Shown here piece after piece: positions 41,528 through 50,677 of a DNA stretch of 64,000 nt (its first letter is position 1; the number at the start of each line of letters is the position of its first letter). This DNA comes from SB11 sp037968475 (lineage in GTDB: Bacteria > Bacteroidota > Bacteroidia > UBA8524). The translations under genes and the position numbers were made by a program. The DNA lies in the NCBI GenBank assembly GCA_037968475.1, contig JBBKVO010000005.1, forward strand, positions 1 to 64,000, written 5' to 3'. The notes beneath the pieces were generated by a model. The model saw only the letters and a program-made list of their open reading frames with translations, ran no database searches and was not told where the DNA came from.

Positions 41528-43411
41528 CTATTGTGCAGCAGCGGCATTATATCCCAGCATCTCATCAATAGTATTGTACGATACGGAGTGATAACCCGGA
41601 CGGGCTTTTTTGTAAACCTCTAAAGCCCATTTTTTACCTTCAGGTGTTTTAGCCAGTTTGCCATACAAAGGTTTCAAAAATTTACGTCGACCAACGGCTA
41701 TTAAAAACGCTTCCATTTTTGGGTAGGCTTTTGTATAGTTGGTAGTAATAGCCCTTTGGAACCAATCGCAAGCTATTTCACTATTGCCTGTATTGGTAAA
41801 ATTAAAGGCAGCATCCAAATCAGCCATTTGTGCCAGTGTTAGGTTATCAGGCAACTGGCGTAAAAAATATTGCCAGTGGTGGGTAGTCCAGTTAGTAGTG
41901 TCAAGCGAACTAGCTGTTTTTCCACCTTTAAAAGCTATTACTTGTGCTATTACCTTATCAAACTCACCCGATTGTGGTTGTGGGCAGTTGGCAGGCAATC
42001 CTGGGTAGTATACCCATTTTTCTATTTGTATTTGGTTTTGCAGGGCAGTATCGCCATGTATCAACGTATTATCAAGGTATATCAAAAAGTCCTCGGTAGT
42101 CATTGTTGAGAATGCAAAAGTTTTAAAGTAGGTTTTTACAAAATTGTCCCACTTCTCGCGGCCTACTGCATTCTCTATAGTACGTAAAAAGAAATAGCCT
42201 TTTTCATACGCAATGTCGCTTACGCCATCATCAGGGTCGCGACCTTCAAGGTGCAATTTCAAATGCGTATCGGGGTGGTTTTCACCAAAATCAGCAATAC
42301 TGTTTTTCAACTCACCCAAAGCAAGCGATGCTTGCATTTCGCTAAGTTCTTTGCCGTATATTTTCTCCATTATGCGGCGTTCAAAGTAAACTGTAAAGCC
42401 TTCGTTTAGCCAAAAGTCGTTCCATGTAGCGTTGGTAACCAAATTACCGCTCCAGCTATGTGCCAACTCATGTGCTATAAGTGATACCAGCGAACGGTCG
42501 CCAGCTATAATAGTAGGTGTAGCAAAAGTAAGGCGAGGGTTTTCCATACCTCCAAATGGGAAACTAGGCGGCAACACTATCACATCATACTTGCCCCAAG
42601 CATAAGGGCCGTAAAGCTCGCTTGCACTATCAATCATTTTTTCAAGGTCTACAAACTCCCAAGCACTTTTTTCAATCATATTAGGCTCGGCATATACACC
42701 ACAATCTTTGCCCAAGCTGCGGTATTCAAAATCACCAATGGTAATAGCCATTAAGTAACTGGGGATAGCCTGTGGCATATTAAACGTATACACACCATCG
42801 CTATGCAGTGTAGTGTCGTTTTCGGCACTCATTAGCACCATTAGTTTTGGGTCGGTAGTTATTTTAGCACTGTATGTAAATTTTACACCGGGGCCATCTT
42901 GCAGAGGAATCCAAGTACGCGCCAATATTGCTTGTGATTGGCTAAACAAAAAAGGATGTACTTTACCACTGGTTTGTGCAGGCAATAGCCATTGCAATGC
43001 TTTAGCATCAGGGCTAGTAGTATAGTATACCTTTACCTTTTGGGTAGTGGGCTGTATAGTTACTTTTAGGCTTTGTCCTAGGTGCTCATCATCTTTACCT
43101 AGCTCAAAAGTGGTTGCTGTACCGTTGTCCAGCTCTACTTTTTTTATAGTAAGGTCTTTAGTATCTAGCCAAAGCTCCGTAGCGTCGGTTTTATTGTCCA
43201 ACGTTAGTTCGGCAAAGCCATCTAGTGTTTTTGTGGAAAAATCGGCAGCAAGGTCTAAGTGCAAGTGTTTTATGGCAACTTCACTTGGTTTTGCGTATGA
43301 ATGTGGATCGTTTACTATCATGGTCTGGTTTTTGTTTTTATTGTTTTGTTCGGGTGAACAATAAGCGAAAACTAATGTCGTTAACAGTATTGGAAAAATC
43401 TTTTTTCTCAT
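41528..43411 (-). CDS. M1 family metallopeptidase, LTA4-hydrolase-like lipoprotein
   Basis: A 627-residue zinc aminopeptidase. It starts with a lipoprotein signal (MRKKIFPILLTTLVFAYC). The GGMEN exopeptidase motif (about residue 285) and the zinc site HELAHSWSGN (about 312) with the downstream NEGFTVYFE glutamate are intact. The C-terminal helical domain resembles leukotriene A4 hydrolase, as does overall length. It probably trims peptides in the periplasm or at the outer membrane. ATG 43411 is taken because it starts the signal peptide; a TTG four codons upstream is less likely. Confidence 0.92.
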   Translation of the reverse strand: MRKKIFPILLTTLVFAYCSPEQNNKNKNQTMIVNDPHSYAKPSEVAIKHLHLDLAADFSTKTLDGFAELTLDNKTDATELWLDTKDLTIKKVELDNGTATTFELGKDDEHLGQSLKVTIQPTTQKVKVYYTTSPDAKALQWLLPAQTSGKVHPFLFSQSQAILARTWIPLQDGPGVKFTYSAKITTDPKLMVLMSAENDTTLHSDGVYTFNMPQAIPSYLMAITIGDFEYRSLGKDCGVYAEPNMIEKSAWEFVDLEKMIDSASELYGPYAWGKYDVIVLPPSFPFGGMENPRLTFATPTIIAGDRSLVSLIAHELAHSWSGNLVTNATWNDFWLNEGFTVYFERRIMEKIYGKELSEMQASLALGELKNSIADFGENHPDTHLKLHLEGRDPDDGVSDIAYEKGYFFLRTIENAVGREKWDNFVKTYFKTFAFSTMTTEDFLIYLDNTLIHGDTALQNQIQIEKWVYYPGLPANCPQPQSGEFDKVIAQVIAFKGGKTASSLDTTNWTTHHWQYFLRQLPDNLTLAQMADLDAAFNFTNTGNSEIACDWFQRAITTNYTKAYPKMEAFLIAVGRRKFLKPLYGKLAKTPEGKKWALEVYKKARPGYHSVSYNTIDEMLGYNAAAAQ

Positions 43412-43511
43412 GCTTGCGTCCAAATATGCAGAAAAAGATAGAATTATATAGGCCTATTGTAAAAATTTATCTAAATAGCACCAATGAAAATAATTTTTTC
43501 GCCAAAAAACA

Positions 43512-43519
43512 TAAATTTG
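43512..43519 (+). promoter_or_regulatory. -7 promoter element TAAATTTG
   Basis: An exact TAnnTTTG match lying after the first ATG (43484) of the downstream open frame. It supports a later start at TTG 43556. Confidence 0.45.
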
Positions 43520-43555
43520 CCCACCTTTGTTAGTTACATAATTGATTTTAAAGTT

Positions 43556-44323
43556 TTGGTAAACAAGATATTACAAAGCCCTAAAAAGGCTGTTTTTACG
43601 CTACTATTAATTGCCCTAAACGCTTTTGCGTTACAAGCACAACCCGGTAGCAACCCGTATAATGATGGTAGTGATACCGCCTACAACGATAATTATTACG
43701 ATGAGAATATAGACGGGAACGACTATAACTTTGATGATTATAATCTTGATGGCAAAGAAGAAGCGCCTAAGAAACCTGTAAAGAAACCCTATGTGCGCAT
43801 AAAAATGCCCGTAGACACTATTACTGAGTTGATTTCGTACGAGGATGTAATAGAGCAGAATGAATCTTACTACGATTCATTATATATACGCGCTAAACGT
43901 TGGGTACATACCCATTGGGGAACACCCTATGCAGCTAGAAAGCGTGATAAAAAAGACAATGCAGAGTTGTATGTGGATGATGTATTGTATGAAAAGTTTA
44001 AGGCTAAAGTAACAGTGCCCTTAAAGGTGAGGTATAATAAATTCTCTGCTGCTGAGTATGGGCAACTGCAATTTACCATTACCATGCGTTTTAAAGACGG
44101 TAAGTATAAGTTTACCATTACCAATTTGGTGCATCTATTGCCTGAAACATCAGACAAGAAGGATATAAACTACGTGTACATGGAGTTTTATATGAAATCG
44201 GAACGCAATGTGGTAAACTACGACAGGTATTTGCGTGCTGCCGATGGCTCGATACAAAATTTGGTAAAAGATATGCGCAAATTTATGCGTGAGCCTGTTG
44301 AACTTGATGATGATGACTGGTAG
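43556..44323 (+). CDS. DUF4468-like secreted protein
   Basis: A 255-residue protein read from TTG 43556. This start puts a signal peptide at the N-terminus (PKKAVFTLLLIALNAFALQA) and lies about 37 bases past a promoter element; the frame also has an ATG at 43484 that would add 24 unlikely residues. After an Asn/Asp/Tyr-rich low-complexity stretch (about residues 35-70), the body has the DUF4468 pattern: SYEDVIEQNESYYDSLYIRA, RWV, a middle strand set and FTITMRFKDGKYKFTITN. It ends in an acidic DDDDW. Function unknown. Confidence 0.65.
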   Translation: MVNKILQSPKKAVFTLLLIALNAFALQAQPGSNPYNDGSDTAYNDNYYDENIDGNDYNFDDYNLDGKEEAPKKPVKKPYVRIKMPVDTITELISYEDVIEQNESYYDSLYIRAKRWVHTHWGTPYAARKRDKKDNAELYVDDVLYEKFKAKVTVPLKVRYNKFSAAEYGQLQFTITMRFKDGKYKFTITNLVHLLPETSDKKDINYVYMEFYMKSERNVVNYDRYLRAADGSIQNLVKDMRKFMREPVELDDDDW

Positions 44324-44360
44324 AAAGAACCTATTAACCCAAACCAAAGAGATATAAATT

Positions 44361-44385
44361 AAAAAGCGGCCTAGGCCGCTTTTTT
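44361..44385. terminator. Bidirectional terminator
   Basis: A perfect palindrome, AAAAAGCGGCC followed by its complement around TA, ends in T6. It begins 37 bases after the stop at 44323. Its symmetry lets it work on both strands, but the only nearby transcript is from the left. Confidence 0.8.
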
Positions 44386-44400
44386 GTTTTATGCAAAAAT

Positions 44401-44408
44401 TATTTTTG
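44401..44408 (+). promoter_or_regulatory. -7 promoter element TATTTTTG
   Basis: An exact TAnnTTTG match 24 bases before the ATG at 44433 and just after the terminator. TTTTG at 44382-44386 is too close for the usual -33 spacing. Confidence 0.45.
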
Positions 44409-44432
44409 TACTTTGTATAAAATCTAAATTTT

Positions 44433-45032
44433 ATGAAACTGTTAATTGCATTTGCATACGCCACAATTTTTATGATGTTTTTGTCCTCATGCGGGGATAA
44501 TAATCACACACACAATCTGGCTAATAACTACGCTGTATATGCTGAGTTTGCTGTTGATTCTAACATAGTGATGAAAAACGGCCTTAACCGAAGGATTTTT
44601 AATACTGTTGAAGCACAGGAAGGCCAAGCCATAAACCTTGAAAAAGATGGTAGTATCACTTTGCAAAAAGGGGTTTATCATATTACCGGTTTTTCGTTGG
44701 TTACAATGCAGGATGTTATGGCGGCTCCGGTATATCCTGCCGATAGTCAAAACTACCCGGGTTATTGCCTGCTATACCCTACAAAGTATGAAAGCAGTGG
44801 GGAAGAGGTGCTAAAAAAAAATATCTGTATTGGTAGTTTGGGCATAGCCCTTAATTCAACGCCCAGCTTGATTGACGTGTATTACAAATGCGCTGAAAAA
44901 ACATCTATATGCTTAGGCCACCAGGTAGGTAATGATTTAAAGGATACAATTTTTTTGTCTGTTTACGATATAGATGGGGTAACAAGCCCTTACCATGTGT
45001 TTGCAAGGGTGGTAATAAATAAGATAGAATGA
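44433..45032 (+). CDS. Predicted lipoprotein of unknown function
   Basis: A 199-residue protein with a lipoprotein signal (MKLLIAFAYATIFMMFLSSC, Cys 20) and a His/Asn-rich start of the mature part (GDNNHTHNLANN). The rest is probably beta-rich with four further cysteines (CLLYP, CIGSLG, YKCAEKTSICLG). I recognise no family. It has its own promoter element and is followed by a 22-bp gap to the convergent DUF4834 gene. Confidence 0.6.
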   Translation: MKLLIAFAYATIFMMFLSSCGDNNHTHNLANNYAVYAEFAVDSNIVMKNGLNRRIFNTVEAQEGQAINLEKDGSITLQKGVYHITGFSLVTMQDVMAAPVYPADSQNYPGYCLLYPTKYESSGEEVLKKNICIGSLGIALNSTPSLIDVYYKCAEKTSICLGHQVGNDLKDTIFLSVYDIDGVTSPYHVFARVVINKIE

Positions 45033-45054
45033 TGGTTTTTTTAAAATAGCAACC

Positions 45055-45273
45055 CTATTTCACTTCTTCGTAATCTACATATTCGCCCATATCATCGCTT
45101 TTATGTGGGTTTTGGTCTTTACCGCTAATTATCTTTACATCGCCCTCGTCCTTCTTAGGATTGTTATTTTGGTGGTAATGGTAGTTTTTTACTGTTACAC
45201 TGGTTTGAAACAAACCACGAAAAACACGAATGATAAGATAAAAGAGGACAAGAATGCCTATAAAACGTAACAT
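45055..45273 (-). CDS. DUF4834 small membrane protein
   Basis: A 72-residue protein with one N-terminal membrane helix (MLRFIGILVLFYLIIRVFRG) and a short charged tail ending GEYVDYEEV, the hallmark of DUF4834, a family common in Bacteroidota. No role is known. Confidence 0.8.
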   Translation of the reverse strand: MLRFIGILVLFYLIIRVFRGLFQTSVTVKNYHYHQNNNPKKDEGDVKIISGKDQNPHKSDDMGEYVDYEEVK

Positions 45274-45359
45274 AGTATTAATTTAACTTGATACTGCAAA
45301 TATAGCTTATACAGTATACTATGCTAAAAACTAGACGGCGAATTGTAGAAAATTTTAGG

Positions 45360-46589
45360 CTAATACATCCAAAGCATAGTAATGAGTTGCTTACCGTTTG
45401 TAAAAGAAACACCTTTTGAAATGAGCCAGTTTTTTAAATCAGGGGCTTCCATGGTAAACAGTTTTCTCATTTCGCCATAAATATCTATATATATATTAGT
45501 TGCATTAGGATTTAATTCTACTAAAATGCCACTTTTTTCTTCGTACATATGTAGTAAATTTTCTAATGCTACATAGCTTTTAGAGGCAGGGTCATCCTTA
45601 TCTATAGCCTCTTTCCTTTTCATTTTTTCAGTAAGCTGGTTTACTGTGGCTTGCTCTACTTCTTTTTCTATAACGGTGTCTTTACTGTTAAAAACGAAGA
45701 CTTCTTTTAAAGATGTTACTAGCGTTTGCTTGGCTTTTTCCATAGTATAGCCATTTTTTCTTGAGAAAATTATATCCCAATGTTCCTCATTCTTTTGTGT
45801 GGTATGGTTTTCTACTCGTGCACCACTTTTTAAATCACTTAATGAGGCTAGTATTTTAGCCACAGAAGCATTAATAAATGTAATACCAATACCACCAGAG
45901 CCCATGTCTATCCATGCATTGCCCCCGCTTTCAGGCATCACTGTTGGGCGAATAATATGCTGGTAAGGAATTAAGCCATCTTCTCTTTTTTTAAAATTTG
46001 CGGTATAAATCGGGTCGTCTCCGCCACCCCATGCACCAAACAGACTAGCTGCTTCTGGTTTACTATTGGGTTGTTCTGGCATATAGGTGCCTGCTTTTAT
46101 TTTGTTAAGCATTTCGGTACTTAGTTGCTCAGGCCTGCCATCATATACCACAATACCTTGTGTGTTAATTATAAAAGTATGAGGAATACCACTCACTCCA
46201 TAAGCTTCGTGCATATCCTTTTGGGTATCGCAGGCTATCCAACCCTTCAAGTTTCTTTTGCTTAAAAACGTTGAAATAATATCTTTCTTTTGGTCTGTAA
46301 TTGAGATAAATATTATTGAGGTATCGGCTATAAATTGGTTTTGAATTTCGTTTATATGTGGTACGTTAGCTAAACAGGGCGAGCACCAAGTAGCCCAAAA
46401 TTCTAGCACTACTATTTTATTATCAAAATTTTTTGCAGTTGCATTTGCTAAAGGACTTTGCAAAAGTGTTGGAAAAGTTAGTTTAGGGTATGTTTTATTG
46501 AGTAATTGCTTTTGCGAAAAACTGAATATTGCCAATAAAACTAAGGTCAATGTTAAGCCTGCTTTCCTTTGTATGGTATGATTTTTCAT
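45360..46589 (-). CDS. TlpA-like thioredoxin-fold protein with unusual C-terminal region
   Basis: A 409-residue exported protein (signal LTLTLVLLAIFSFS). Residues about 30-165 form a TlpA/ResA-type thioredoxin domain with active site WCSPC (Cys about 67 and 70) and the cis-proline segment GVSGIPHTFII. The C-terminal 230 residues are not a standard thioredoxin partner domain. They seem to contain two related halves, one around INASVAKILASLSDL and one around VALENLLHMYEEKSGI, each followed by a beta strand and an acidic helix, reminiscent of DUF3738-type tails. Located 85 bp after the membrane LuxR gene on the same strand. Confidence 0.75.
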   Translation of the reverse strand: MKNHTIQRKAGLTLTLVLLAIFSFSQKQLLNKTYPKLTFPTLLQSPLANATAKNFDNKIVVLEFWATWCSPCLANVPHINEIQNQFIADTSIIFISITDQKKDIISTFLSKRNLKGWIACDTQKDMHEAYGVSGIPHTFIINTQGIVVYDGRPEQLSTEMLNKIKAGTYMPEQPNSKPEAASLFGAWGGGDDPIYTANFKKREDGLIPYQHIIRPTVMPESGGNAWIDMGSGGIGITFINASVAKILASLSDLKSGARVENHTTQKNEEHWDIIFSRKNGYTMEKAKQTLVTSLKEVFVFNSKDTVIEKEVEQATVNQLTEKMKRKEAIDKDDPASKSYVALENLLHMYEEKSGILVELNPNATNIYIDIYGEMRKLFTMEAPDLKNWLISKGVSFTNGKQLITMLWMY

Positions 46590-46674
46590 AGCAACAAATC
46601 AAGCATTAAATAGATGTGCCGAGGGGATGAAAAGGGAATGAAAAACGAATGGTACAGGTATTAGTACCGTAATA

Positions 46675-47739
46675 CTAACGTAGTTTTAAGGCTATTTTAC
46701 TTATTTGGTTACGGTTTGAAATGTTTGATTTTTGAAAAATATGACTAACATGACTTTTTACCGTGCTAAGCTCTATATTAAGTTTTTCGGCTATTTCTTT
46801 ATTGCTTAATCCCTCATCTATCAGTACTACAATTTGCTTTTCTTTTATAGTAAGTAAAGCATGATAGTCTAAATCAATATCCGCAGTTTTGCTTAACTGC
46901 TTTTGCTTTGTAAATAAATATAGATTAAACCCTACTGAGCCAACTAGCACTATGGCTAATACCACCACTAACCAAAGTAGGCTATTATTAGTTTTAGTTG
47001 TATTGGGTGTATGCTGCTTAGATATTTTTAAAATTAGTTTTTCGTATTGCTTAGTGTAGGGCGAGTTTGGGATTTCTTTTTGCATCCGCTTTAAAAAACC
47101 TGTGTAAAACGCTTCGTTCTCCTTAAACTTTTCGGCGATATTAGTATTTAAAATGGCTAGTAGAGCGGGTATAATTAGCTGGCTGGTATCAGCAAAACGA
47201 ATACGATCTCTATTAACTTTATCTATTAAAAGTTCTTTTTTCTGCGGGGTAATGCTATCTTTTATAATAGATTTAACCCACTCCCTATCTATTTCTGAAA
47301 GAATGCTTAAATAATGTGCTTCTATTACTCCACTTAAATTAAAAAGGGGGAATACTTCGCAAATATTAGAGCAGTTTACACTAATTTTTGATGAATTTTT
47401 TAAAGCAAGCAAAACATAATTTTCATGTTTGCCCATAGATAAAAAAGCATTATTATTTTCTTCTTTGGTTACGTATAGCCTGTAAAATCGTGTATCGTCG
47501 GACAAAAAATCACCCTCTAGACTAAAAGAACCATCAGCCATAATAATAGCTTCAGCAATAACAAAATCGCTCGAAATGGAATTAATATGCTTAATATCAT
47601 TTATTACAGCTAAATATACTTTAGGGTAGTAACAAGAGTCTAGCCCCGTATACTTACCTTTTATTGAAAAACAAAAGGTAAGTAAAGGAGAAAGAAATAC
47701 TAGTACCAGTATATAGTACCTGCAATACCTTTTAAGCAT
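46675..47739 (-). CDS. Membrane-anchored LuxR-type transcription regulator
   Basis: A 354-residue one-component regulator. A signal-like N-terminus (YYILVLVFLSPLLTFCFS) precedes an extracytoplasmic sensor of about 220 residues whose first part (KGKYTGLDSCYYPKVYLAVI, then IMADGSFSLEGDF) resembles the DUF4369 domain found on TlpA-type proteins. A membrane helix (LLWLVVVLAIVLVGSVGF) is at about 255-275. The cytosolic C-terminus is a LuxR HTH (TIKEKQIVVLIDEGLSNKEI, about 295-350). It starts one base after the carB stop and is followed by the TlpA-like gene, suggesting a sensor/redox-protein pair. Confidence 0.8.
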   Translation of the reverse strand: MLKRYCRYYILVLVFLSPLLTFCFSIKGKYTGLDSCYYPKVYLAVINDIKHINSISSDFVIAEAIIMADGSFSLEGDFLSDDTRFYRLYVTKEENNNAFLSMGKHENYVLLALKNSSKISVNCSNICEVFPLFNLSGVIEAHYLSILSEIDREWVKSIIKDSITPQKKELLIDKVNRDRIRFADTSQLIIPALLAILNTNIAEKFKENEAFYTGFLKRMQKEIPNSPYTKQYEKLILKISKQHTPNTTKTNNSLLWLVVVLAIVLVGSVGFNLYLFTKQKQLSKTADIDLDYHALLTIKEKQIVVLIDEGLSNKEIAEKLNIELSTVKSHVSHIFQKSNISNRNQISKIALKLR

Positions 47740-47740
47740 A

Positions 47741-50557
47741 TTACTTGCTAAGGTACATCGATTTTTCTTTGTAGAACTGACGGAAAAGAGGGTCGTTCAA
47801 ATCTTTAATAAACAAAATAGCTTCACCTGTTGATTTCATCTCAGGGCCTAATTCTTTATTTACATTAGGGAATTTATCAAACGAGAAAACAGGCTGTTTA
47901 ATAGCATAACCCTCTAGTTTCTCAACAAATGTAAAGTCTTTTATTTTGTTAGCGCCTAGCATCACTTTAGTAGCAATATTTACATAAGGTATTTGGTAGG
48001 CTTTGCAAATAAAGGGCACAGTGCGCGATGCACGTGGGTTGGCCTCTATTACATATACTTTATCGTTTTTTATGGCAAACTGTATATTAAGCAAGCCGCG
48101 AACATCAAGTGCTTTGGCTAGTTTAACTGAGTATTCTTCCATTTTACCCAATGCTTGTGGCGAAAGGTTAAACGGAGGTAATACTGCCGATGAATCACCG
48201 CTATGTATACCTGCTGGTTCAATGTGCTCCATCATACCTATAATATGCACATCATCGCCATCGCTTATACTATCTGTCTCTGCTTCTTCGGCACGGTCTA
48301 AGAAATGGTCAATCAATACGCGGTTGCCAGGTAAATCGCCAAGTAGACCGATTACTGCTGATTCCAACTCTTCGTCATTGATAACAATTTTCATCCCTTG
48401 TCCACCCAAAACGTAGCTAGGGCGAACCAGAACAGGATAACCCACACGGTTGGCCACCTCAATAGCTTCGTCAGCATCAAGTGCCACACCATATTCAGGA
48501 TAAGGGATATCTAATTCTTTCAACAGGTCAGAAAAACGGCCACGATCTTCGGCAATATCCATATTGTCGTACGATGTGCCAATAATCTTAATACCTTTTT
48601 CGTGCAATTTTTCTGATAGTTTTAGCGCTGTTTGGCCACCCAATTGCACTATTACGCCCTCAGGTTTTTCCATCTCTATCAGTTCATACAAATGCTCCCA
48701 AAATACAGGCTCAAAATATAGCTTGTCGGCCATATCAAAATCAGTTGATACAGTTTCGGGGTTACAGTTAATCATTATGGCCTCATAGCCACATTCTTTG
48801 GCAGCTAATAAGCCGTGTACACAGCAATAATCAAACTCTATACCTTGACCGATACGGTTAGGGCCAGAGCCTAATACAATTATTTTTTTCTTGTCGCTTA
48901 TTACCGATTCGTTTTCACCATCAAATGTTGAGTAGAAATAGTTGGTATTGCTGGGGAATTCTGCCGAGCAGGTATCAACCATTTTGTATACCCTATGTAT
49001 ACCTAGTTGTTTACGCCTGTTGTATACCTCATCTTCGGTACAGTTTTTAAGCAAATAGGCTATTTGTTCATCGCTATAGCCTTTTTGTTTAGCCTCCATC
49101 AGCAATTCGGCAGGTATATTTTCAAGGCTAAAGCGTTTAAGTTCACTATCAGTTTTAACCAAATCTTGTATTTGCATTAAGAACCAACGGTCGATTTGGG
49201 TTATTTTTTGAACGGTAGTAATAGGTACACCAAGTGATAGTGCATCTTTTATATAAAACAATCTATCCCATGATGGAACTTCAAGTTTTTCTATAATTTT
49301 TTCAAGGTTGGTTTCGTGCATACCATCAGCACCCAAACCTATTTTTTTAATTTCTAATGATTGACAGGCTTTTTGCAGAGCCTCTTGAAAGCTGCGGCCT
49401 ATAGCCATAACCTCGCCAACCGATTTCATTTGAAGACCTAAGCGGGTATCAGCTTCTTTAAATTTGTCAAAATTCCAACGAGGGATTTTCACAATCACAT
49501 AATCAATAGCAGGCTCAAAAAACGCTGATGTTGTTTTGGTTACAGGGTTTTTAAGTTCGGCAAGGGTATAGCCCAAGGCCAGTTTAGCTGCAATTTTTGC
49601 TATGGGGTATCCTGTGGCTTTTGATGCCAATGCTGATGAGCGTGATACGCGGGGATTTATTTCTACCGATATTATCGCTTCATCTTCAGGGTTTATGGCA
49701 AATTGCACGTTACATCCCCCTGCAAATGTGCCTATGGCGCGCATCATTTTAAGGGCAAGGTTGCGCATCTCTTGAAAAGCACTGTCGCTAAGGGTCATTG
49801 CCGGAGCAACGGTGATACTGTCGCCAGTATGTATGCCCATAGGGTCAAAGTTCTCTATAGTACATATTACAGCTATATTATCGTCTTTATCACGTAGTAG
49901 TTCTAGCTCAAATTCTTTCCAGCCAAAAACAGCTTTTTCTACCAGTACTTCATGGGTAGGTGATGCTTGCAAACCGCGACTAAGGGCGGCATCAAATTCT
50001 TCTTTTTTCCATACAAAGCCACCGCCTGTACCGCCAAGGGTGTACGATGGGCGTATAACTAAGGGAAAACCTATTTTTTGTGCTATTTCTTTTCCTTCTA
50101 AGAAAGAGTTGGCCACTTTTGATGGGGCAACACCTATTCCTAAATCTATCATTAATTGGCGGAACTGCTCACGATTTTCGGTTTTTTCTATCGCGGCAAT
50201 GTCTACACCAATAATTTTTACATTGTATTTATCCCAAAGGCCTATTTCATCGGCCTCTTTGCAGAGATTAAGAGCTGTTTGTCCACCCATGGTAGGCAGT
50301 ACAGCATCTATTTGACGTTCTTGTAATATTTGTTCTAATGAAGCAGTGGTAAGCGGTAACAAATAAATATTGTCAGCCGTTACAGGGTCGGTCATTATAG
50401 TAGCAGGGTTAGAGTTAATCAGTGTAACTTCTACTCCTTCTTCTTTTAATGAACGAGATGCTTGGCTCCCTGCATAATCAAATTCGCAGGCTTGACCTAT
50501 GATGATTGGACCACTACCGATAATAAGGACTGAGTTTATTGAAGAGTTTTTAGGCAT
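47741..50557 (-). CDS. carB: Carbamoyl phosphate synthase large subunit, short form
   Basis: A 938-residue CarB with both ATP-grasp halves: the carboxyphosphate half (GSGPIIIGQACEFDYAGSQA, PSYTLGGTGGGFVW) and the carbamoyl phosphate half (LGSGPNRIGQGIEFDYCCVH, PSYVLGGQGMKIV) joined by the helical oligomerisation region. It stops shortly after GPEMKSTGEAILFIKDL, so the C-terminal MGS-like allosteric domain of about 130 residues is missing, as in several Bacteroidota. Supplies carbamoyl phosphate for pyrimidines and arginine. carA is not adjacent. Own start at ATG 50557. Confidence 0.95.
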   Translation of the reverse strand: MPKNSSINSVLIIGSGPIIIGQACEFDYAGSQASRSLKEEGVEVTLINSNPATIMTDPVTADNIYLLPLTTASLEQILQERQIDAVLPTMGGQTALNLCKEADEIGLWDKYNVKIIGVDIAAIEKTENREQFRQLMIDLGIGVAPSKVANSFLEGKEIAQKIGFPLVIRPSYTLGGTGGGFVWKKEEFDAALSRGLQASPTHEVLVEKAVFGWKEFELELLRDKDDNIAVICTIENFDPMGIHTGDSITVAPAMTLSDSAFQEMRNLALKMMRAIGTFAGGCNVQFAINPEDEAIISVEINPRVSRSSALASKATGYPIAKIAAKLALGYTLAELKNPVTKTTSAFFEPAIDYVIVKIPRWNFDKFKEADTRLGLQMKSVGEVMAIGRSFQEALQKACQSLEIKKIGLGADGMHETNLEKIIEKLEVPSWDRLFYIKDALSLGVPITTVQKITQIDRWFLMQIQDLVKTDSELKRFSLENIPAELLMEAKQKGYSDEQIAYLLKNCTEDEVYNRRKQLGIHRVYKMVDTCSAEFPSNTNYFYSTFDGENESVISDKKKIIVLGSGPNRIGQGIEFDYCCVHGLLAAKECGYEAIMINCNPETVSTDFDMADKLYFEPVFWEHLYELIEMEKPEGVIVQLGGQTALKLSEKLHEKGIKIIGTSYDNMDIAEDRGRFSDLLKELDIPYPEYGVALDADEAIEVANRVGYPVLVRPSYVLGGQGMKIVINDEELESAVIGLLGDLPGNRVLIDHFLDRAEEAETDSISDGDDVHIIGMMEHIEPAGIHSGDSSAVLPPFNLSPQALGKMEEYSVKLAKALDVRGLLNIQFAIKNDKVYVIEANPRASRTVPFICKAYQIPYVNIATKVMLGANKIKDFTFVEKLEGYAIKQPVFSFDKFPNVNKELGPEMKSTGEAILFIKDLNDPLFRQFYKEKSMYLSK

Positions 50558-50677
50558 AGTAAATTGGCGGGTATTGCTACCATAAAAATTGGGCGAAGAT
50601 AAATAAGAAAGTTTAGAGTATAAAGTTTACTTTACATACTATTGCCGAGTGTTGAAAACAATGTATTTTTTTTGATA

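Noticed and set aside
47741..50557. carB as a truncated pseudogene
   Set aside because: Both catalytic halves are intact and the short length matches other Bacteroidota CarB proteins as I know them.
50558..50677. Frameshift that would hide the missing ATPase domain of the PAS protein
   Set aside because: Only 120 bp lie between the stop and carB, far too short for an ATPase domain of about 110 residues plus linker, and no G-box motif is seen.
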